A stretch of DNA of 64,000 nucleotides, from NCBI RefSeq assembly GCF_014334055.1, contig NZ_CP060490.1:124001-188000 (forward strand). The letters are read 5' to 3'. How positions within the stretch are numbered: position 1 is the first letter of the stretch; the number at the start of each line of letters is the position of its first letter. A program made the translations under genes and the position numbers. This document shows positions 1 through 8,150 of the stretch, piece after piece. A model generated the notes under the pieces. That model was not told the DNA's origin. It saw only the letters and a program-made list of their open reading frames with translations, and made no database searches. The DNA comes from Oscillibacter hominis (GTDB lineage: Bacteria; Bacillota; Clostridia; Oscillospirales; Oscillospiraceae).

Positions 1-342
1 GGCGTGGATGTCATCCAAAACCGGCGGATCGTGGCCCGGGATGTGGGGGAGGGAGAGCTGCTGCGCCTGATAGAGGGCAAGCGGGCGGAGCTGATCATCA
101 CGCCCATCGGCGGCCAGGGCTGCCTCTTTGGACGGGGCAACCAGCAGCTGAGCAGCCGCGTCATCCAGATGGTGGGCCCAGAGCATATCACCGTCATCGC
201 GACCTTGCAGAAAATAGTAGATTTAAACGGTTCGCCCTTTTTTGTCGACCTGGACGATGGGGCGGCCAGCCAGAGACTTTCCGGCCATATCCGTGTCGTC
301 ACGGGATACCGCCAGGCGCTGGTCTATCCCGTCCAGGCATAG
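1..342 (+). CDS. ATP-NAD kinase family protein, C-terminal part (5' cut by window edge)
   Basis: The reading frame is open from the first base and ends at TAG 340-342, so only the last ~113 residues are present. They match the C-terminal portion of the ATP-NAD kinase/AcoX-like family: IITPIGGQGCLFGRGNQQLS is the family's glycine-rich signature, followed by a VIATLQKI strand and a terminal VTGYRQALVYPV stretch. Members phosphorylate NAD or are uncharacterised relatives encoded beside dehydrogenases. A GldA-type dehydrogenase lies two genes downstream, which fits. The catalytic N-terminal half is outside the window, so activity cannot be judged. The next gene starts 46 bp later on the same strand, suggesting an operon. 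Confidence 0.75.
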   Translation, partial: GVDVIQNRRIVARDVGEGELLRLIEGKRAELIITPIGGQGCLFGRGNQQLSSRVIQMVGPEHITVIATLQKIVDLNGSPFFVDLDDGAASQRLSGHIRVVTGYRQALVYPVQA

Positions 343-388
343 GCAGACCCAATCAGATAAAGTGTGCTATATGAGGAGGAAAAGAACC

Positions 389-1885
389 ATGGCGAAAGAA
401 AAAAAGGCACGAGTTCGACGAGACCCAACCTTGCTGGAATCCACAATCGCAATGCTTGCCATGATGGTGATGGTCTCCTATGTCATCATGGCGGGCAAGG
501 GAGACGCCCAGATGCCCTTCATCGCGGCCACGGCCATCGCGGCAATCATTGCCCTGAGGACCGGAATGACCTGGGCGGAGCTGGAGGCCGGCATTGTCAA
601 CACCATCTCCGCGGCCCTTCAGTCCCTCATCGTCATCATGGTCATCGGCATGGTCATCGGCTCCTGGATTCAGGGCGGCGTTGTGCCCGCCATGATCTAC
701 TACGGGCTGAAGATCATCAACCCCAAGTTCTTCCTGCTCACCATCAACATCATCTGCATGATCACCGGCCTTTCCACCGGAAGCACCTACACCACTGCCG
801 GGACCATGGGCATCGCGGCCATGGGCATGGGCTCCGTTTTGGGCATTCCTCCGGGAATGACGGCCGGCGCGGTCATCTGCGGCGCCTACTTCGGCGACAA
901 GATGAGCCCCCTGTCCGACACCACCTGCCTGGCCTCCGGCGTCAACAAGGTCAACATCTTTGTCCACGTACGCCACATGGTCTGGACAGTCACCCCGTCC
1001 GTACTGTTCTCCTGGGTGATGTTCACCGTCCTGGGCCTCAGATACGCTCCCACCAGTACGCTGGAGATGGGTGCCATCGACGCCATGCTGGACGGCATTG
1101 CCGGCAGTTTCCAGCTCTCCCCCTGGCTGCTGCTGCCCATGGCACTGGTGGTCCTGATGATCATCTTCCAGGTCCCCGCGCTGCCCGGCATCTTAGGCGT
1201 ATCCGTCCTGGGCGCCGTCTGCTCCATTATCCAGGGCCACGGCCTGGCGGATATCATCGACGCGCTTCACTACGGCTACGTGAGCGAGACCGGCATCGAG
1301 GCCGTGGACACTCTGCTGACCCGCGGCGGCATGGATTCCATGATGTGGACTGTGTCCTTCATCATCTGCGTGCTGGCCTTTGGCGGAATCATGGATGTGT
1401 CCGGCATGCTGCGCACCATCATCAATGCGATTTTGAAGCGCGTGCGGCGTGACGGCACTGTGTACCTGTGCGCGGCGCTGACCTGCCTGCTGCTGAACAT
1501 CGTGGCCGCCGACAACTATGTGGCCATCGTGATGACTGCCAGAATGTACCGCAGGCCCTTTGCCGAGCGGGGCATGATGATGCAGAACCTCTCCCGGATC
1601 TGCGAAGACGTGGGCTCCATCACATCGCCCCTGGTGCCCTGGAACACCTGTGCCATCATCATGACAGGCTTTCTTGGCGTGGGGCCGCTGGTCTACGGGC
1701 CCTACTGCTTCCTCAACTGGTCCTGCGGGATTTTCTCCATCATCTACGGCTACACGGGCTTCACCATTGCCCGCAAGGACCCGGATGAACTGCTGAAGGA
1801 GATCGACGATCCCGACTTTGTGGAGCCCAAGGAAATCCACACGCCGTGGATCAGCAAGCCGGTCCAGCGCCTGGAAAAGGTATAA
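389..1885 (+). CDS. nhaC: Na+/H+ antiporter, NhaC family
   Basis: Predicted 498-residue polytopic membrane protein. The start at 389 is chosen over an upstream in-frame ATG at 242 because GAGGAGGA sits at 374-381 and the upstream stretch overlaps the previous gene. After a basic N-terminus (MAKEKKARVRR) there are about a dozen hydrophobic segments. The stretch containing STGSTYTTAGTMGIA and then GAYFGDKMSPLSDTT (near residues 130-180) is characteristic of NhaC and related ion-transporter-superfamily antiporters. Members exchange cytoplasmic Na+ (or malate/lactate in relatives) for H+. It lies between an NAD-kinase-like gene and a GldA-like dehydrogenase, so a substrate/Na+ exchanger for a carboxylate or polyol pathway is possible; substrate is not determinable here. 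Confidence 0.85.
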   Translation: MAKEKKARVRRDPTLLESTIAMLAMMVMVSYVIMAGKGDAQMPFIAATAIAAIIALRTGMTWAELEAGIVNTISAALQSLIVIMVIGMVIGSWIQGGVVPAMIYYGLKIINPKFFLLTINIICMITGLSTGSTYTTAGTMGIAAMGMGSVLGIPPGMTAGAVICGAYFGDKMSPLSDTTCLASGVNKVNIFVHVRHMVWTVTPSVLFSWVMFTVLGLRYAPTSTLEMGAIDAMLDGIAGSFQLSPWLLLPMALVVLMIIFQVPALPGILGVSVLGAVCSIIQGHGLADIIDALHYGYVSETGIEAVDTLLTRGGMDSMMWTVSFIICVLAFGGIMDVSGMLRTIINAILKRVRRDGTVYLCAALTCLLLNIVAADNYVAIVMTARMYRRPFAERGMMMQNLSRICEDVGSITSPLVPWNTCAIIMTGFLGVGPLVYGPYCFLNWSCGIFSIIYGYTGFTIARKDPDELLKEIDDPDFVEPKEIHTPWISKPVQRLEKV

Positions 1886-1985
1886 TAGGATGCCCCGGTG
1901 GCGTATCGCCGGATGGGAGCGGTTGGGCGGAGCTGGGATCAGCCGGACTGGCCGCGGGTTGAAACGGGTATAGGAGGAATCATTT

Positions 1986-3086
1986 ATGTTACATGCTATC
2001 GTATTTCCCCCCAAGTATATCCAGGGCCAGGGCGCCCTGAAGGAGATCGGCCACTATGTGGAGCAGATTGGCAAGCGGGCCCTTCTGGTAGGGGATGAGA
2101 TTTCGTTCTCCTTGGGCGCCGATACCATCTGCCGGAGCTTGAGCGATCACGGAGTGGACTGCGTCAAAATGAGGTTTGGCGGAGAGTGCACCCACCGGGA
2201 GATTGCCAGGATTGCCGAACAGGCCAAGGAGGAAAACCGGGACACCATCATCGGCCTTGGCGCAGGCAAGGTGGTGGACGCATCCCGGGCGGCCTCCTTC
2301 CAGTGCAATTGCAGGTTGGTGGTAGTGCCCACCGCGGTCAGCAGCACCGCTCCCATCTCGTCTTCCTCCGTGGTCTATACGGAGCAGCACACTTTTGATG
2401 TGGAGCTGGAATTTCCCGCCAACCCCCACCTGACGCTGGTGGACACGGACCTGATCGTCACCGCGCCCACGGCCCACCTGATGGCGGGCATCGGCGATGC
2501 GCTGGCGGCCTGGTACGAGGGCGAGGCATGCGACCACTCCAGGGCCAAGGTGGTGGACGGGGGCGCCCGCACCCATACGATCTCCGTCCTGACCAGGGCA
2601 TGTAAGGAGACCCTCTTTACATACGGCCTGGAGGCACGCCGCTCCTGCGAGACCAAGGTGGTCACGCCCGCTTTTGAGCGGGTGGTGGAGGCCATTTTGC
2701 TGATGGCTGGCCTGAGCTTTGAGGGCCCCTCCTGCGCAGCGGCCCATGCCATCGACACCGGCATGCTGAACACCTTTGAGGAGCTTCAGTCCTTCAAACA
2801 CGGTGAGATCGTGGCCTTTACCACCCTTGGCGAAATCGTCCTGGGCCAGTATCCGGCGGACGAGGTCAAGAATTATGTGGCGCTGACCAACGCGCTGGGC
2901 CTGCCGGTCTGCCTGAGGGACTTCGGCATCGACAAGGCGGACCGCGACCGGCTGATGCTGGCCGCCGAGCGCGCCTGCGGCCGCAAGATCATGTCCAACG
3001 AGCCCTTCCAGGCCACACCCGAGCTGATCTACAACGCGATCCTGGCGGCGGATACGCTGGGCGGCTACTACGGCGGAAGAGACTGA
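1986..3086 (+). CDS. gldA: Iron-containing alcohol dehydrogenase, glycerol dehydrogenase (GldA)-like
   Basis: 366 residues, the usual GldA length, preceded by TAGGAGGAATCATTT. Group III metal-dependent alcohol dehydrogenases oxidise glycerol to dihydroxyacetone (or related hydroxyacids) with NAD+. Seen: N-terminal Rossmann-like part (KRALLVGDEIS), a dinucleotide loop GLGAGKVVDASRA where most relatives read GGGK, then PTAVSSTAP, and metal ligands Asp in MAGIGDALA, His in CAAAHAIDT and His in SFKHGEIVAF. The Gly-to-Ala change in the loop and the HAID motif are mildly atypical, so substrate may not be glycerol. It follows the NhaC gene by 100 bp on the same strand; a hairpin follows its stop. 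Confidence 0.8.
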   Translation: MLHAIVFPPKYIQGQGALKEIGHYVEQIGKRALLVGDEISFSLGADTICRSLSDHGVDCVKMRFGGECTHREIARIAEQAKEENRDTIIGLGAGKVVDASRAASFQCNCRLVVVPTAVSSTAPISSSSVVYTEQHTFDVELEFPANPHLTLVDTDLIVTAPTAHLMAGIGDALAAWYEGEACDHSRAKVVDGGARTHTISVLTRACKETLFTYGLEARRSCETKVVTPAFERVVEAILLMAGLSFEGPSCAAAHAIDTGMLNTFEELQSFKHGEIVAFTTLGEIVLGQYPADEVKNYVALTNALGLPVCLRDFGIDKADRDRLMLAAERACGRKIMSNEPFQATPELIYNAILAADTLGGYYGGRD

Positions 3087-3131
3087 GCCAAGTGAAGGAA
3101 GCACTCTCTGCAAACAGCATTCAGATAGGCA

Positions 3132-3171
3132 GCAGAAACCGGACTCCGTAAAAGCGGGGCCCGGTTTCTGC
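3132..3171 (+). terminator. Hairpin downstream of gldA-like gene
   Basis: Perfect 11-bp inverted repeat (arms 3132-3142 and 3161-3171, GCAGAAACCGG / CCGGTTTCTGC) with an 18-nt loop, 45 bp after the gldA-like stop. No strong T-run follows, so termination efficiency is uncertain. Confidence 0.4.
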
Positions 3172-3180
3172 GTTTACAGC

Positions 3181-3220
3181 ACAGGAAAATTCCGGCGCAT
3201 CCTGTCACAGGATGCGCCGG
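3181..3220 (-). terminator. Rho-independent terminator of the RpiR-family gene
   Basis: On the minus strand, just past the stop of the RpiR-family gene, perfect 14-bp arms (3192-3205 / 3207-3220, CCGGCGCATCCTGT) form a GC-rich hairpin. Read on the minus strand it is followed by AATTTTCCTGT, a T-rich tail. Confidence 0.65.
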
Positions 3221-3235
3221 AACAAACCGCGGGGT

Positions 3236-4120
3236 TCAGATATACAGATCAAAGGACTTCCAGAGCTGCTCGTTGCGGGCCAGCATTTCGTTGCTGGCCG
3301 GCTGGGTGGCCGCGCCGATGGCGTTGAGCAGGGCGGTGATGGTGCTGGCGATGGGGACGATGTTGTCCGAATAGGAGTAAATCTCGCTGTTGGCCAGCAG
3401 GGAAACCGTGGCATAGGGGATCAGGGGGGAGGTTTTGGTATCGGTGATGACGATGGTGGGGATCTCCCGCTCCCACACAAACTGCACGACCTTGGTGGTG
3501 GCCTTCAGGTACCGGGGCAGGCTGATGGCCAGGAAGACGTCGTTTTTGGTAATGGTGGAGAGGGCGTCCAGCTCCTGGGCGTGGCCGTTGATGATCACCA
3601 CGTTGTCCCGGATCCATCGGAGCTCCAGGCCCAGGAAGTAGACCAGGGCATAGGAGCTGCGCTGGCCGTACAGAAAGACCCGGTCCGCGTGGGAAAGAAG
3701 CTCCACCGCGGACTGGAAGCTGCGTTCATCCAGGCTCATCATGGTCTCCCGGATGCTGTTGATGTTCTGCATCATCACATTGTGCATGATGCTGTTGCTG
3801 TCGCTGTTGGTCTCTGTGGTCAGCTCCAGCCGCTGGCTCAGGGATAGCCGGCGCTTGAGGATTTCCTGCAGCTCACGCTGCATCTCCGAATAACCCGAAT
3901 ACCCCAAGGCGGTGGAAAAGCGGATCACACTGGATTCACTGACGCCGCACTGCTGGCTCATCTTTGCGGAGGTCAGGAAGGTGGCTTTTTCGTAATTCTC
4001 CAAAATGAAACGCCCGATTTTTTTGTGGGTCTTGCTCAGCTGCGGTGTGTAAAACCGGATGCGATCCAATGGATTTAAGGAGGCCTCATATTCCGGAGGA
4101 TAAATAGAGTTGTGATTCAT
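3236..4120 (-). CDS. RpiR-family transcriptional regulator (HTH_6 + SIS)
   Basis: 294 residues. The ATG at 4120 is preferred over one 10 codons upstream because GGGGAGGAATTT immediately precedes it. Residues ~30-105 carry the RpiR helix-turn-helix (LSKTHKKIGRFILENYEKA, then MSQQCGVSESSVIRFSTALG). Residues ~130-270 form a SIS sugar-isomerase-type domain (RVFLYGQRSSYALVYFLG, INGHAQELDALSTITKNDV). SIS-domain regulators sense phosphosugars or other phosphorylated metabolites. It converges with the NhaC/GldA-like genes and may control them, though it lies in its own unit with its own terminator. The ligand is unknown. Confidence 0.85.
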   Translation of the reverse strand: MNHNSIYPPEYEASLNPLDRIRFYTPQLSKTHKKIGRFILENYEKATFLTSAKMSQQCGVSESSVIRFSTALGYSGYSEMQRELQEILKRRLSLSQRLELTTETNSDSNSIMHNVMMQNINSIRETMMSLDERSFQSAVELLSHADRVFLYGQRSSYALVYFLGLELRWIRDNVVIINGHAQELDALSTITKNDVFLAISLPRYLKATTKVVQFVWEREIPTIVITDTKTSPLIPYATVSLLANSEIYSYSDNIVPIASTITALLNAIGAATQPASNEMLARNEQLWKSFDLYI

Positions 4121-4175
4121 AAATTCCTCCCCACAATGGTTCGACAACACATCGTGTTTTTCTTATTTTTTATCT

Positions 4176-4208
4176 TCATAATAACATAATTGGACGGCTT
4201 TGCAAGAG
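4176..4208 (-). promoter_or_regulatory. Putative sigma-A promoter for the RpiR-family gene
   Basis: On the minus strand, TTGCAA and TATTAT are separated by 16 bp, about 65 bp upstream of the chosen start. Match to consensus is moderate (4/6 and 5/6). Confidence 0.4.
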
Positions 4209-4318
4209 CCGTGGGAAACGAGTTCGAATGCTTTTGATCTCTGAAAAGGAGACGTCAGGCGGGAATACACAGCCAGGAGGCATCCGGTCCGGAGCCGGAC
4301 AGGCGCGTGCGGCCCCTT

Positions 4319-4360
4319 GTAAAAAAGGTTGGAGCAAGCGATTTGTCGCTTGCTCCAACC
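4319..4360 (-). terminator. Rho-independent terminator of tRNA-Arg
   Basis: Immediately downstream of the tRNA on the minus strand, perfect 15-bp arms (4327-4341 and 4346-4360) enclose a 4-nt loop and are followed on that strand by a TTTTTT run. Confidence 0.85.
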
Positions 4361-4361
4361 T

Positions 4362-4438
4362 TGGCACGCCCGAGAGGATTTGAACCTCCGGCCTACCGCT
4401 TAGGAGGCGGTCGCTCTATCCAGCTGAGCTACGGGCGC
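4362..4438 (-). tRNA. tRNA-Arg (anticodon CCU)
   Basis: Read on the minus strand this is a full 77-nt cloverleaf with encoded CCA. The acceptor stem GCGCCCG pairs with CGGGCGT (one G-U). The D-arm is TAGCTCAGCTGGATAGAGC; the anticodon stem ACCGC/GCGGT encloses loop CTCCTAA, giving anticodon CCT. The T-arm is CCGGAGGTTCAAATCCTC-like, followed by G73 and CCA. It decodes AGG. A terminator follows directly and a good sigma-A promoter lies ~100 nt upstream, so it is transcribed alone. Confidence 0.96.
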
Positions 4439-4544
4439 ATAGAACTCGATGTTGGGAAAGCAAGCGCAAACTCCAACGAATCGGAAATTTTTTCGTCTGA
4501 CGGATTTTGACGCAGTTTTCAACAAAGCAATCGAATACTTTGCT

Positions 4545-4573
4545 ACTATAGCATAAAAAGCATGCCATTTCAA
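4545..4573 (-). promoter_or_regulatory. Sigma-A promoter for tRNA-Arg
   Basis: On the minus strand, TTGAAA (4568-4573) and TATAGT (4545-4550) are separated by exactly 17 bp. The predicted start lies ~100 nt before the mature tRNA, implying a 5' leader removed by RNase P. Confidence 0.6.
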
Positions 4574-4617
4574 GGAAAATCATTGCTTTTGACGCGAAAA
4601 TGCTGGAATCGGCGAGG

Positions 4618-4647
4618 TTGACAGAATTTAAACAAATAAGGTATGAT
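4618..4647 (+). promoter_or_regulatory. Sigma-A promoter of the response-regulator gene
   Basis: TTGACA (4618-4623), 18-bp spacer, TATGAT (4642-4647), about 80 bp upstream of the start codon at 4730. It is a near-consensus constitutive-type promoter. Confidence 0.7.
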
Positions 4648-4729
4648 ACGAAAAAACATATAGAGCGCAAAGGCTTTGCTGCCTGTCGGAGAGAGGACTA
4701 CCGGAGGATTAGGCAAAGGAGGAGAGAAC

Positions 4730-5560
4730 ATGAAGGCGATTATGGTGGATGATCAGCCCTTGATGGTCCGGTTTTTCGAAGCGGCTTGTGCAAATCTGCC
4801 TGGAGTGGAGAGTATGGAGGTATTTACCTCTCCACTGGAGGCGCTGGAGTATGCCCGGAGAAACTTTGTGGAACTGGCCTTCCTTGACTTGTCGATGCCG
4901 CAGATGTCCGGCTTGGAGTTGGGCGAAAAACTGAAAATATTGAATCCTCATGTGATTCTCATCTACTTGACTGCCTATGACGACTGTGCCATTGAAGCAT
5001 TGCATCAGCGGGCAGGTTATATTTTATGTAAGCCCTACAACCGGCAGGATGTGTTGGAGATCCTGGAAAAGGCCCTGGGCCAATCTGAGTATCCGGGCAG
5101 CCTGGGCAAGAAAGTGATGTTTCGCACCTTTGGCCGGTTTGACATGTACATAGACGGCCAGCTGGTGGTATTTCGCAGCGCAAAAGCCAAAGAGCTTCTG
5201 GCGCTGTGCGTCAGCAGGGAGGGCGGCGAGGTTTCCAGCTCCGAGGCCATTGACAAGATCTGGGCCGGCTCCAAAAACCGCAGTTCCACCGCTGCCAACT
5301 ACCGGATGACCGTCAAGAAACTGAGGGAATTTTTGCAGGAGCTTGGTGTGGAGCGGATTTTTGTCCGGGAGCGGCAGTCCTGCTATATCCGCGCCTCAGA
5401 GGTCAGCTGCGACCTCTACGATTTTTGGAGAGGCGACGAGGAAGCGCTTTATCGCTTCCGGGATGAATTCATGTCGGAGTACAGCTGGAGCGAACCGATG
5501 ATCTTTCAGATGCAGGAGTTTAAGCAGATCAAATTAATGGTGCTCCACCAAAAGGAGTAG
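4730..5560 (+). CDS. Response regulator with SARP-like winged-helix output domain
   Basis: 276 residues; ATG at 4730 has AAAGGAGG 8 bp upstream. Residues 1-115 are a CheY-like receiver: acidic pair D7/D8, phospho-acceptor D53 in LAFLDLSMPQ, T81 and K101 in LCKPY. Residues ~128-225 are an OmpR/SARP-type winged helix beginning RTFGRFDMYIDGQLVVF, then RSAKAKELLALCVSREGG, typical of the N-terminal DNA-binding part of SARP/BTAD regulators. The all-alpha BTAD domain of full SARPs is short or absent. No histidine kinase is adjacent, so it is an orphan here. Clear TTTAC direct repeats on an 11-bp period lie before the next gene and are its likely binding site (inference). Confidence 0.85.
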   Translation: MKAIMVDDQPLMVRFFEAACANLPGVESMEVFTSPLEALEYARRNFVELAFLDLSMPQMSGLELGEKLKILNPHVILIYLTAYDDCAIEALHQRAGYILCKPYNRQDVLEILEKALGQSEYPGSLGKKVMFRTFGRFDMYIDGQLVVFRSAKAKELLALCVSREGGEVSSSEAIDKIWAGSKNRSSTAANYRMTVKKLREFLQELGVERIFVRERQSCYIRASEVSCDLYDFWRGDEEALYRFRDEFMSEYSWSEPMIFQMQEFKQIKLMVLHQKE

Positions 5561-5591
5561 TTCCCGTCAAAGTATACAAAAATTTGGTATA

Positions 5592-5668
5592 TTTACGGAT
5601 GATTTACGCATCGTTTACGCTTGCGCTCGGGTCAATTTACGCCATTTTTACCATCGGCCTGCTATACT
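5592..5668 (+). promoter_or_regulatory. Direct-repeat activator array plus -10 box upstream of the HU-like gene
   Basis: TTTACG occurs at 5592, 5603, 5614 and 5636, and TTTACC at 5647. The starts are spaced 11, 11, 22 and 11 bp; only the phase position 5625 is degenerate. The array ends ~10 bp before TATACT (5663-5668), and no -35 box is visible at the right distance. Same-face direct repeats on an 11-bp period adjoining a -10 box are the known operator architecture of SARP/OmpR-type activators, and such a regulator is encoded immediately upstream. Confidence 0.7.
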
Positions 5669-5724
5669 CTACCTCGTAAAAGTTTGCCTCATGCCGCATA
5701 TGAGGAAAGAAGGAGGGCTGAACC

Positions 5725-5985
5725 ATGGGCACTGACTATCTGGTGAAGCGCGTGGCAGAGAGAACAGATTCCAGCCCGGAGCAGGTGGAGAAGATGATGT
5801 CCGCGCTGTTTGACACCATTGCTGAAGCGACGCAGACCGAACGGTTTATTCCGCTGGACAGCTGTCTTGGCAGTCTGGTGGTCAAAGAGAAGCAGGACCG
5901 CCGGAAAGAGATCACCTTCCGGCCGTCGGGCACGCTGCGCAAGCGGCTGAAAAACGTGGCCGGCAATGCGAAGATCGCAGGGTAA
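5725..5985 (+). CDS. HU/IHF-like DNA-binding protein
   Basis: 86 residues starting at ATG 5725 after AGAAAGGAGGG. The sequence resembles the HU/IHF fold: an N-terminal helical part (LVKRVAERTDSSPEQVEKMMSALFDTI compares with HU's helix-turn-helix core), a central beta stretch (FIPLDSCLGSLVVKEKQ), and a C-terminal FRPSGTLRKRLKN that matches the HU FKAGKALK helix. The DNA-minor-groove arm appears shorter and Pro-poor, so this is a divergent member. Transcription likely depends on the repeat array upstream, making it a candidate output of the neighbouring response regulator. A strong terminator follows the stop. Confidence 0.65.
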   Translation: MGTDYLVKRVAERTDSSPEQVEKMMSALFDTIAEATQTERFIPLDSCLGSLVVKEKQDRRKEITFRPSGTLRKRLKNVAGNAKIAG

Positions 5986-5986
5986 A

Positions 5987-6032
5987 AGAAGAGGGGATGG
6001 CGATCAATCGCCGTCCCCTCTTCTGTGTTTTG
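5987..6032 (+). terminator. Rho-independent terminator of the HU-like gene
   Basis: Arms 5987-6003 and 6008-6024 pair over 17 bp with one G-U and a TCAA loop, followed by GTGTTTTG. It overlaps the end of the HU-like gene unit. Confidence 0.75.
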
Positions 6033-6105
6033 GGATACGAAAGCCGTATTTTATCAAACTAACGGAAAAAAGCTGCGATTATTTCCAAAAAGCGGGAATT
6101 TACGC

Positions 6106-6134
6106 TTGAAAAAGTGCGGATAATAGAATATAAT
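6106..6134 (+). promoter_or_regulatory. Sigma-A promoter of typA
   Basis: TTGAAA (6106-6111), 17-bp spacer, TATAAT (6129-6134). Predicted start is near 6141, leaving a ~70-nt leader before the TTG start of typA. Confidence 0.75.
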
Positions 6135-6212
6135 ATTTCGTCGGTATTGAGGTTCGGACGGACTGCCGCAGGCCGGACGGATCAGCAAGCCATAGAGAAA
6201 GGGGCTTCTATT

Positions 6213-8042
6213 TTGCAGAATAAACATTTGAGAAATATTGCCATCATTGCCCACGTTGACCATGGAAAGACCACCTTGGTGGACGAGATGCTCAAGCAGG
6301 GCGGCGCCTACCGGGAAAACCAGGAAATGGTGGACCGGGTGATGGACTCCGGCGACCTGGAGCGGGAGCGGGGCATTACCATTTTGGCTAAGAATACGGC
6401 CATTGCGTATCAGGATGTAAAGATCAATGTGGTGGACACCCCGGGCCACGCCGACTTCGGCGGAGAGGTGGAGCGCATCTTGAAGATGGTCAACGGCGTC
6501 ATCCTGCTGGTGGATGCCGCCGAGGGGCCCATGCCCCAGACCCGTTTCGTGCTCAGCCGCGCCCTGGAGTTGGGCCACCGGGTCATCGTGGTGGTCAATA
6601 AGGTGGACCGCCCGGACCAGCGCATCCACGAGGTGGTGGACGAGGTGCTGGAGCTGCTGATGGACCTGGACGCCACTCCCGAGCAGCTGGATTCCCCCAT
6701 GCTGTTCTGCTCCGGCCGCAATGGCACGGCTTCCTACTCCCCCGACGTGGCTGGCACAGACCTGACGCCTCTTTTTGAGACCATCCTTGAGTATATTCCA
6801 GGGCCGGAAGCTGATGTGGACCAGCCCTTCCAGATGCTGGTGTCCTCCATTGACTACAACGACTTTGTGGGGCGGATCGCCATCGGCAGGGTGGAGCGTG
6901 GCACCCTGAAGCAGAATCAGGAGATCGCCGTTTGCAACTACCACGACCCGGACGCCCCGGCCAAGAAGGCCAAGGCCGTCTCCATGTACGAGTTCGAGGG
7001 CCTGGGCCGCAAGCCCATCACCGAGGCCACCGCCGGCAACATCATCGCCATGAGCGGCATCGGCGACATCACCATCGGCGACACCATCTGCGTACCAAAC
7101 TGCGTGGAGCCTCTGCCTTTTGTAAAGATCTCCGCCCCCACCCTGGAGATGACCTTCTCCGTCAACGATTCGCCCTTTGCCGGCCGGGAGGGGAAGTACG
7201 TCACCTCCCGCCAGATCCGGGACCGGCTGTTCCGGGAGACGCTGAAGGACGTCTCGCTGCGGGTCAGCGAGATCGAGGAATCCACCGACTCCTTCAACGT
7301 GGCCGGCCGGGGCGAGATGAGCCTGTCCATCCTCATCGAGACCATGCGCCGTGAAGGCTATGAGTTCCAGGTGTCCCCGCCCCGCGTCCTCTATAAGGAG
7401 ATCGACGGGAAGACCTGCGAGCCCATTGAGCGCCTGGTGGTGGACGTGCCCTCCGACTATGTGGGCAGCGTCATTGAGAAGCTGGGCTCCCGCAAGGGCG
7501 ACATGGCGGAGATGACGCCCATTGGCGACCGGATGAAGATCGAGTTCCTGATCCCCGCCCGGGGGCTGTTCGGCTACCGAAACGAGTTCCTCACCGATAC
7601 CAAGGGCGAGGGCATCATGGCCTCTGTGTTCGACTCCTATGCCCCCTACAAGGGGGATATCCAGCGCAGGGGCACCGGCTCCCTCATCTCCTTTGAGACG
7701 GGTGAGTCCATCACCTACGGCCTCTACAACGCCCAGGAGCGCGGCACGCTGTTCATCGGGGCCGGCGTGCCGGTCTACGGCGGCATGGTGGTGGGCCAGT
7801 CCCCCAAGTCGGACGACATCACGGTGAACGTCTGCAAGAAGAAGCAGCTGACCAACACCCGGGCCTCTGGTTCCGACGACGCGCTGCGCCTGGTTCCGCC
7901 CAAGCAGATGAGCCTGGAGCAGTGCCTGGAGTTCCTGGCGGACGATGAGCTGCTGGAGGTGACGCCCCAGAGCCTGCGGATCCGTAAGCGCATCCTGGAT
8001 CATGAGAAGCGTATGAAATCCATCCACGGCGGGAAAAAATAA
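6213..8042 (+). CDS. typA: Translational GTPase TypA/BipA
   Basis: 609 residues, normal TypA length. TTG at 6213 is chosen because AAAGGGG lies 8 bp upstream and translation from there gives MQNKHLRNIAIIAHVDHG, the conserved N-terminus; longer versions would use the leader. GTPase motifs: AHVDHGKTT (P-loop), RGITI, DTPGHADF, NKVDRP. Domain II, EF-G-like domains and the TypA-specific C-terminus (residues ~480-600, with GDDALRLVPPK-like text) follow. TypA binds the 70S ribosome and assists 50S assembly under stress such as low temperature. Monocistronic, with its own promoter and terminator. Confidence 0.95.
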   Translation: MQNKHLRNIAIIAHVDHGKTTLVDEMLKQGGAYRENQEMVDRVMDSGDLERERGITILAKNTAIAYQDVKINVVDTPGHADFGGEVERILKMVNGVILLVDAAEGPMPQTRFVLSRALELGHRVIVVVNKVDRPDQRIHEVVDEVLELLMDLDATPEQLDSPMLFCSGRNGTASYSPDVAGTDLTPLFETILEYIPGPEADVDQPFQMLVSSIDYNDFVGRIAIGRVERGTLKQNQEIAVCNYHDPDAPAKKAKAVSMYEFEGLGRKPITEATAGNIIAMSGIGDITIGDTICVPNCVEPLPFVKISAPTLEMTFSVNDSPFAGREGKYVTSRQIRDRLFRETLKDVSLRVSEIEESTDSFNVAGRGEMSLSILIETMRREGYEFQVSPPRVLYKEIDGKTCEPIERLVVDVPSDYVGSVIEKLGSRKGDMAEMTPIGDRMKIEFLIPARGLFGYRNEFLTDTKGEGIMASVFDSYAPYKGDIQRRGTGSLISFETGESITYGLYNAQERGTLFIGAGVPVYGGMVVGQSPKSDDITVNVCKKKQLTNTRASGSDDALRLVPPKQMSLEQCLEFLADDELLEVTPQSLRIRKRILDHEKRMKSIHGGKK

Positions 8043-8047
8043 TAAGG

Positions 8048-8080
8048 AGGGCGCGCATCGGTTCCGGTGCGCGCCCTTTA
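8048..8080 (+). terminator. Terminator of typA
   Basis: Arms AGGGCGCGCA (8048-8057) and TGCGCGCCCT (8068-8077) pair perfectly around a loop with extra TCGG/CCGG pairing. The T-tract is short (TTT). Confidence 0.65.
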
Positions 8081-8082
8081 TC

Positions 8083-8111
8083 TTGACATATAATTTATGT
8101 AAGCATATAAT
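8083..8111 (+). promoter_or_regulatory. Fully consensus sigma-A promoter of the SGNH hydrolase gene
   Basis: TTGACA (8083-8088), exactly 17 bp, TATAAT (8106-8111). All 12 consensus positions match. It lies 40 bp before the start codon. Confidence 0.8.
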
Positions 8112-8150
8112 ATGGTTATTAAAACTATATTTCAAGGAGCGGTGAAACGC

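Noticed and set aside
239..248. TTTGTCGACC near the left edge as another GntR-type operator
   Set aside because: It lies inside the NAD-kinase-like coding sequence and the palindrome is incomplete.
4140..4146. TTCGACA, the reverse complement of a Spo0A box core (TGTCGAA), ~20 bp upstream of the RpiR-family start
   Set aside because: A 7-base match is expected by chance at this window size and the flanks do not extend the consensus.
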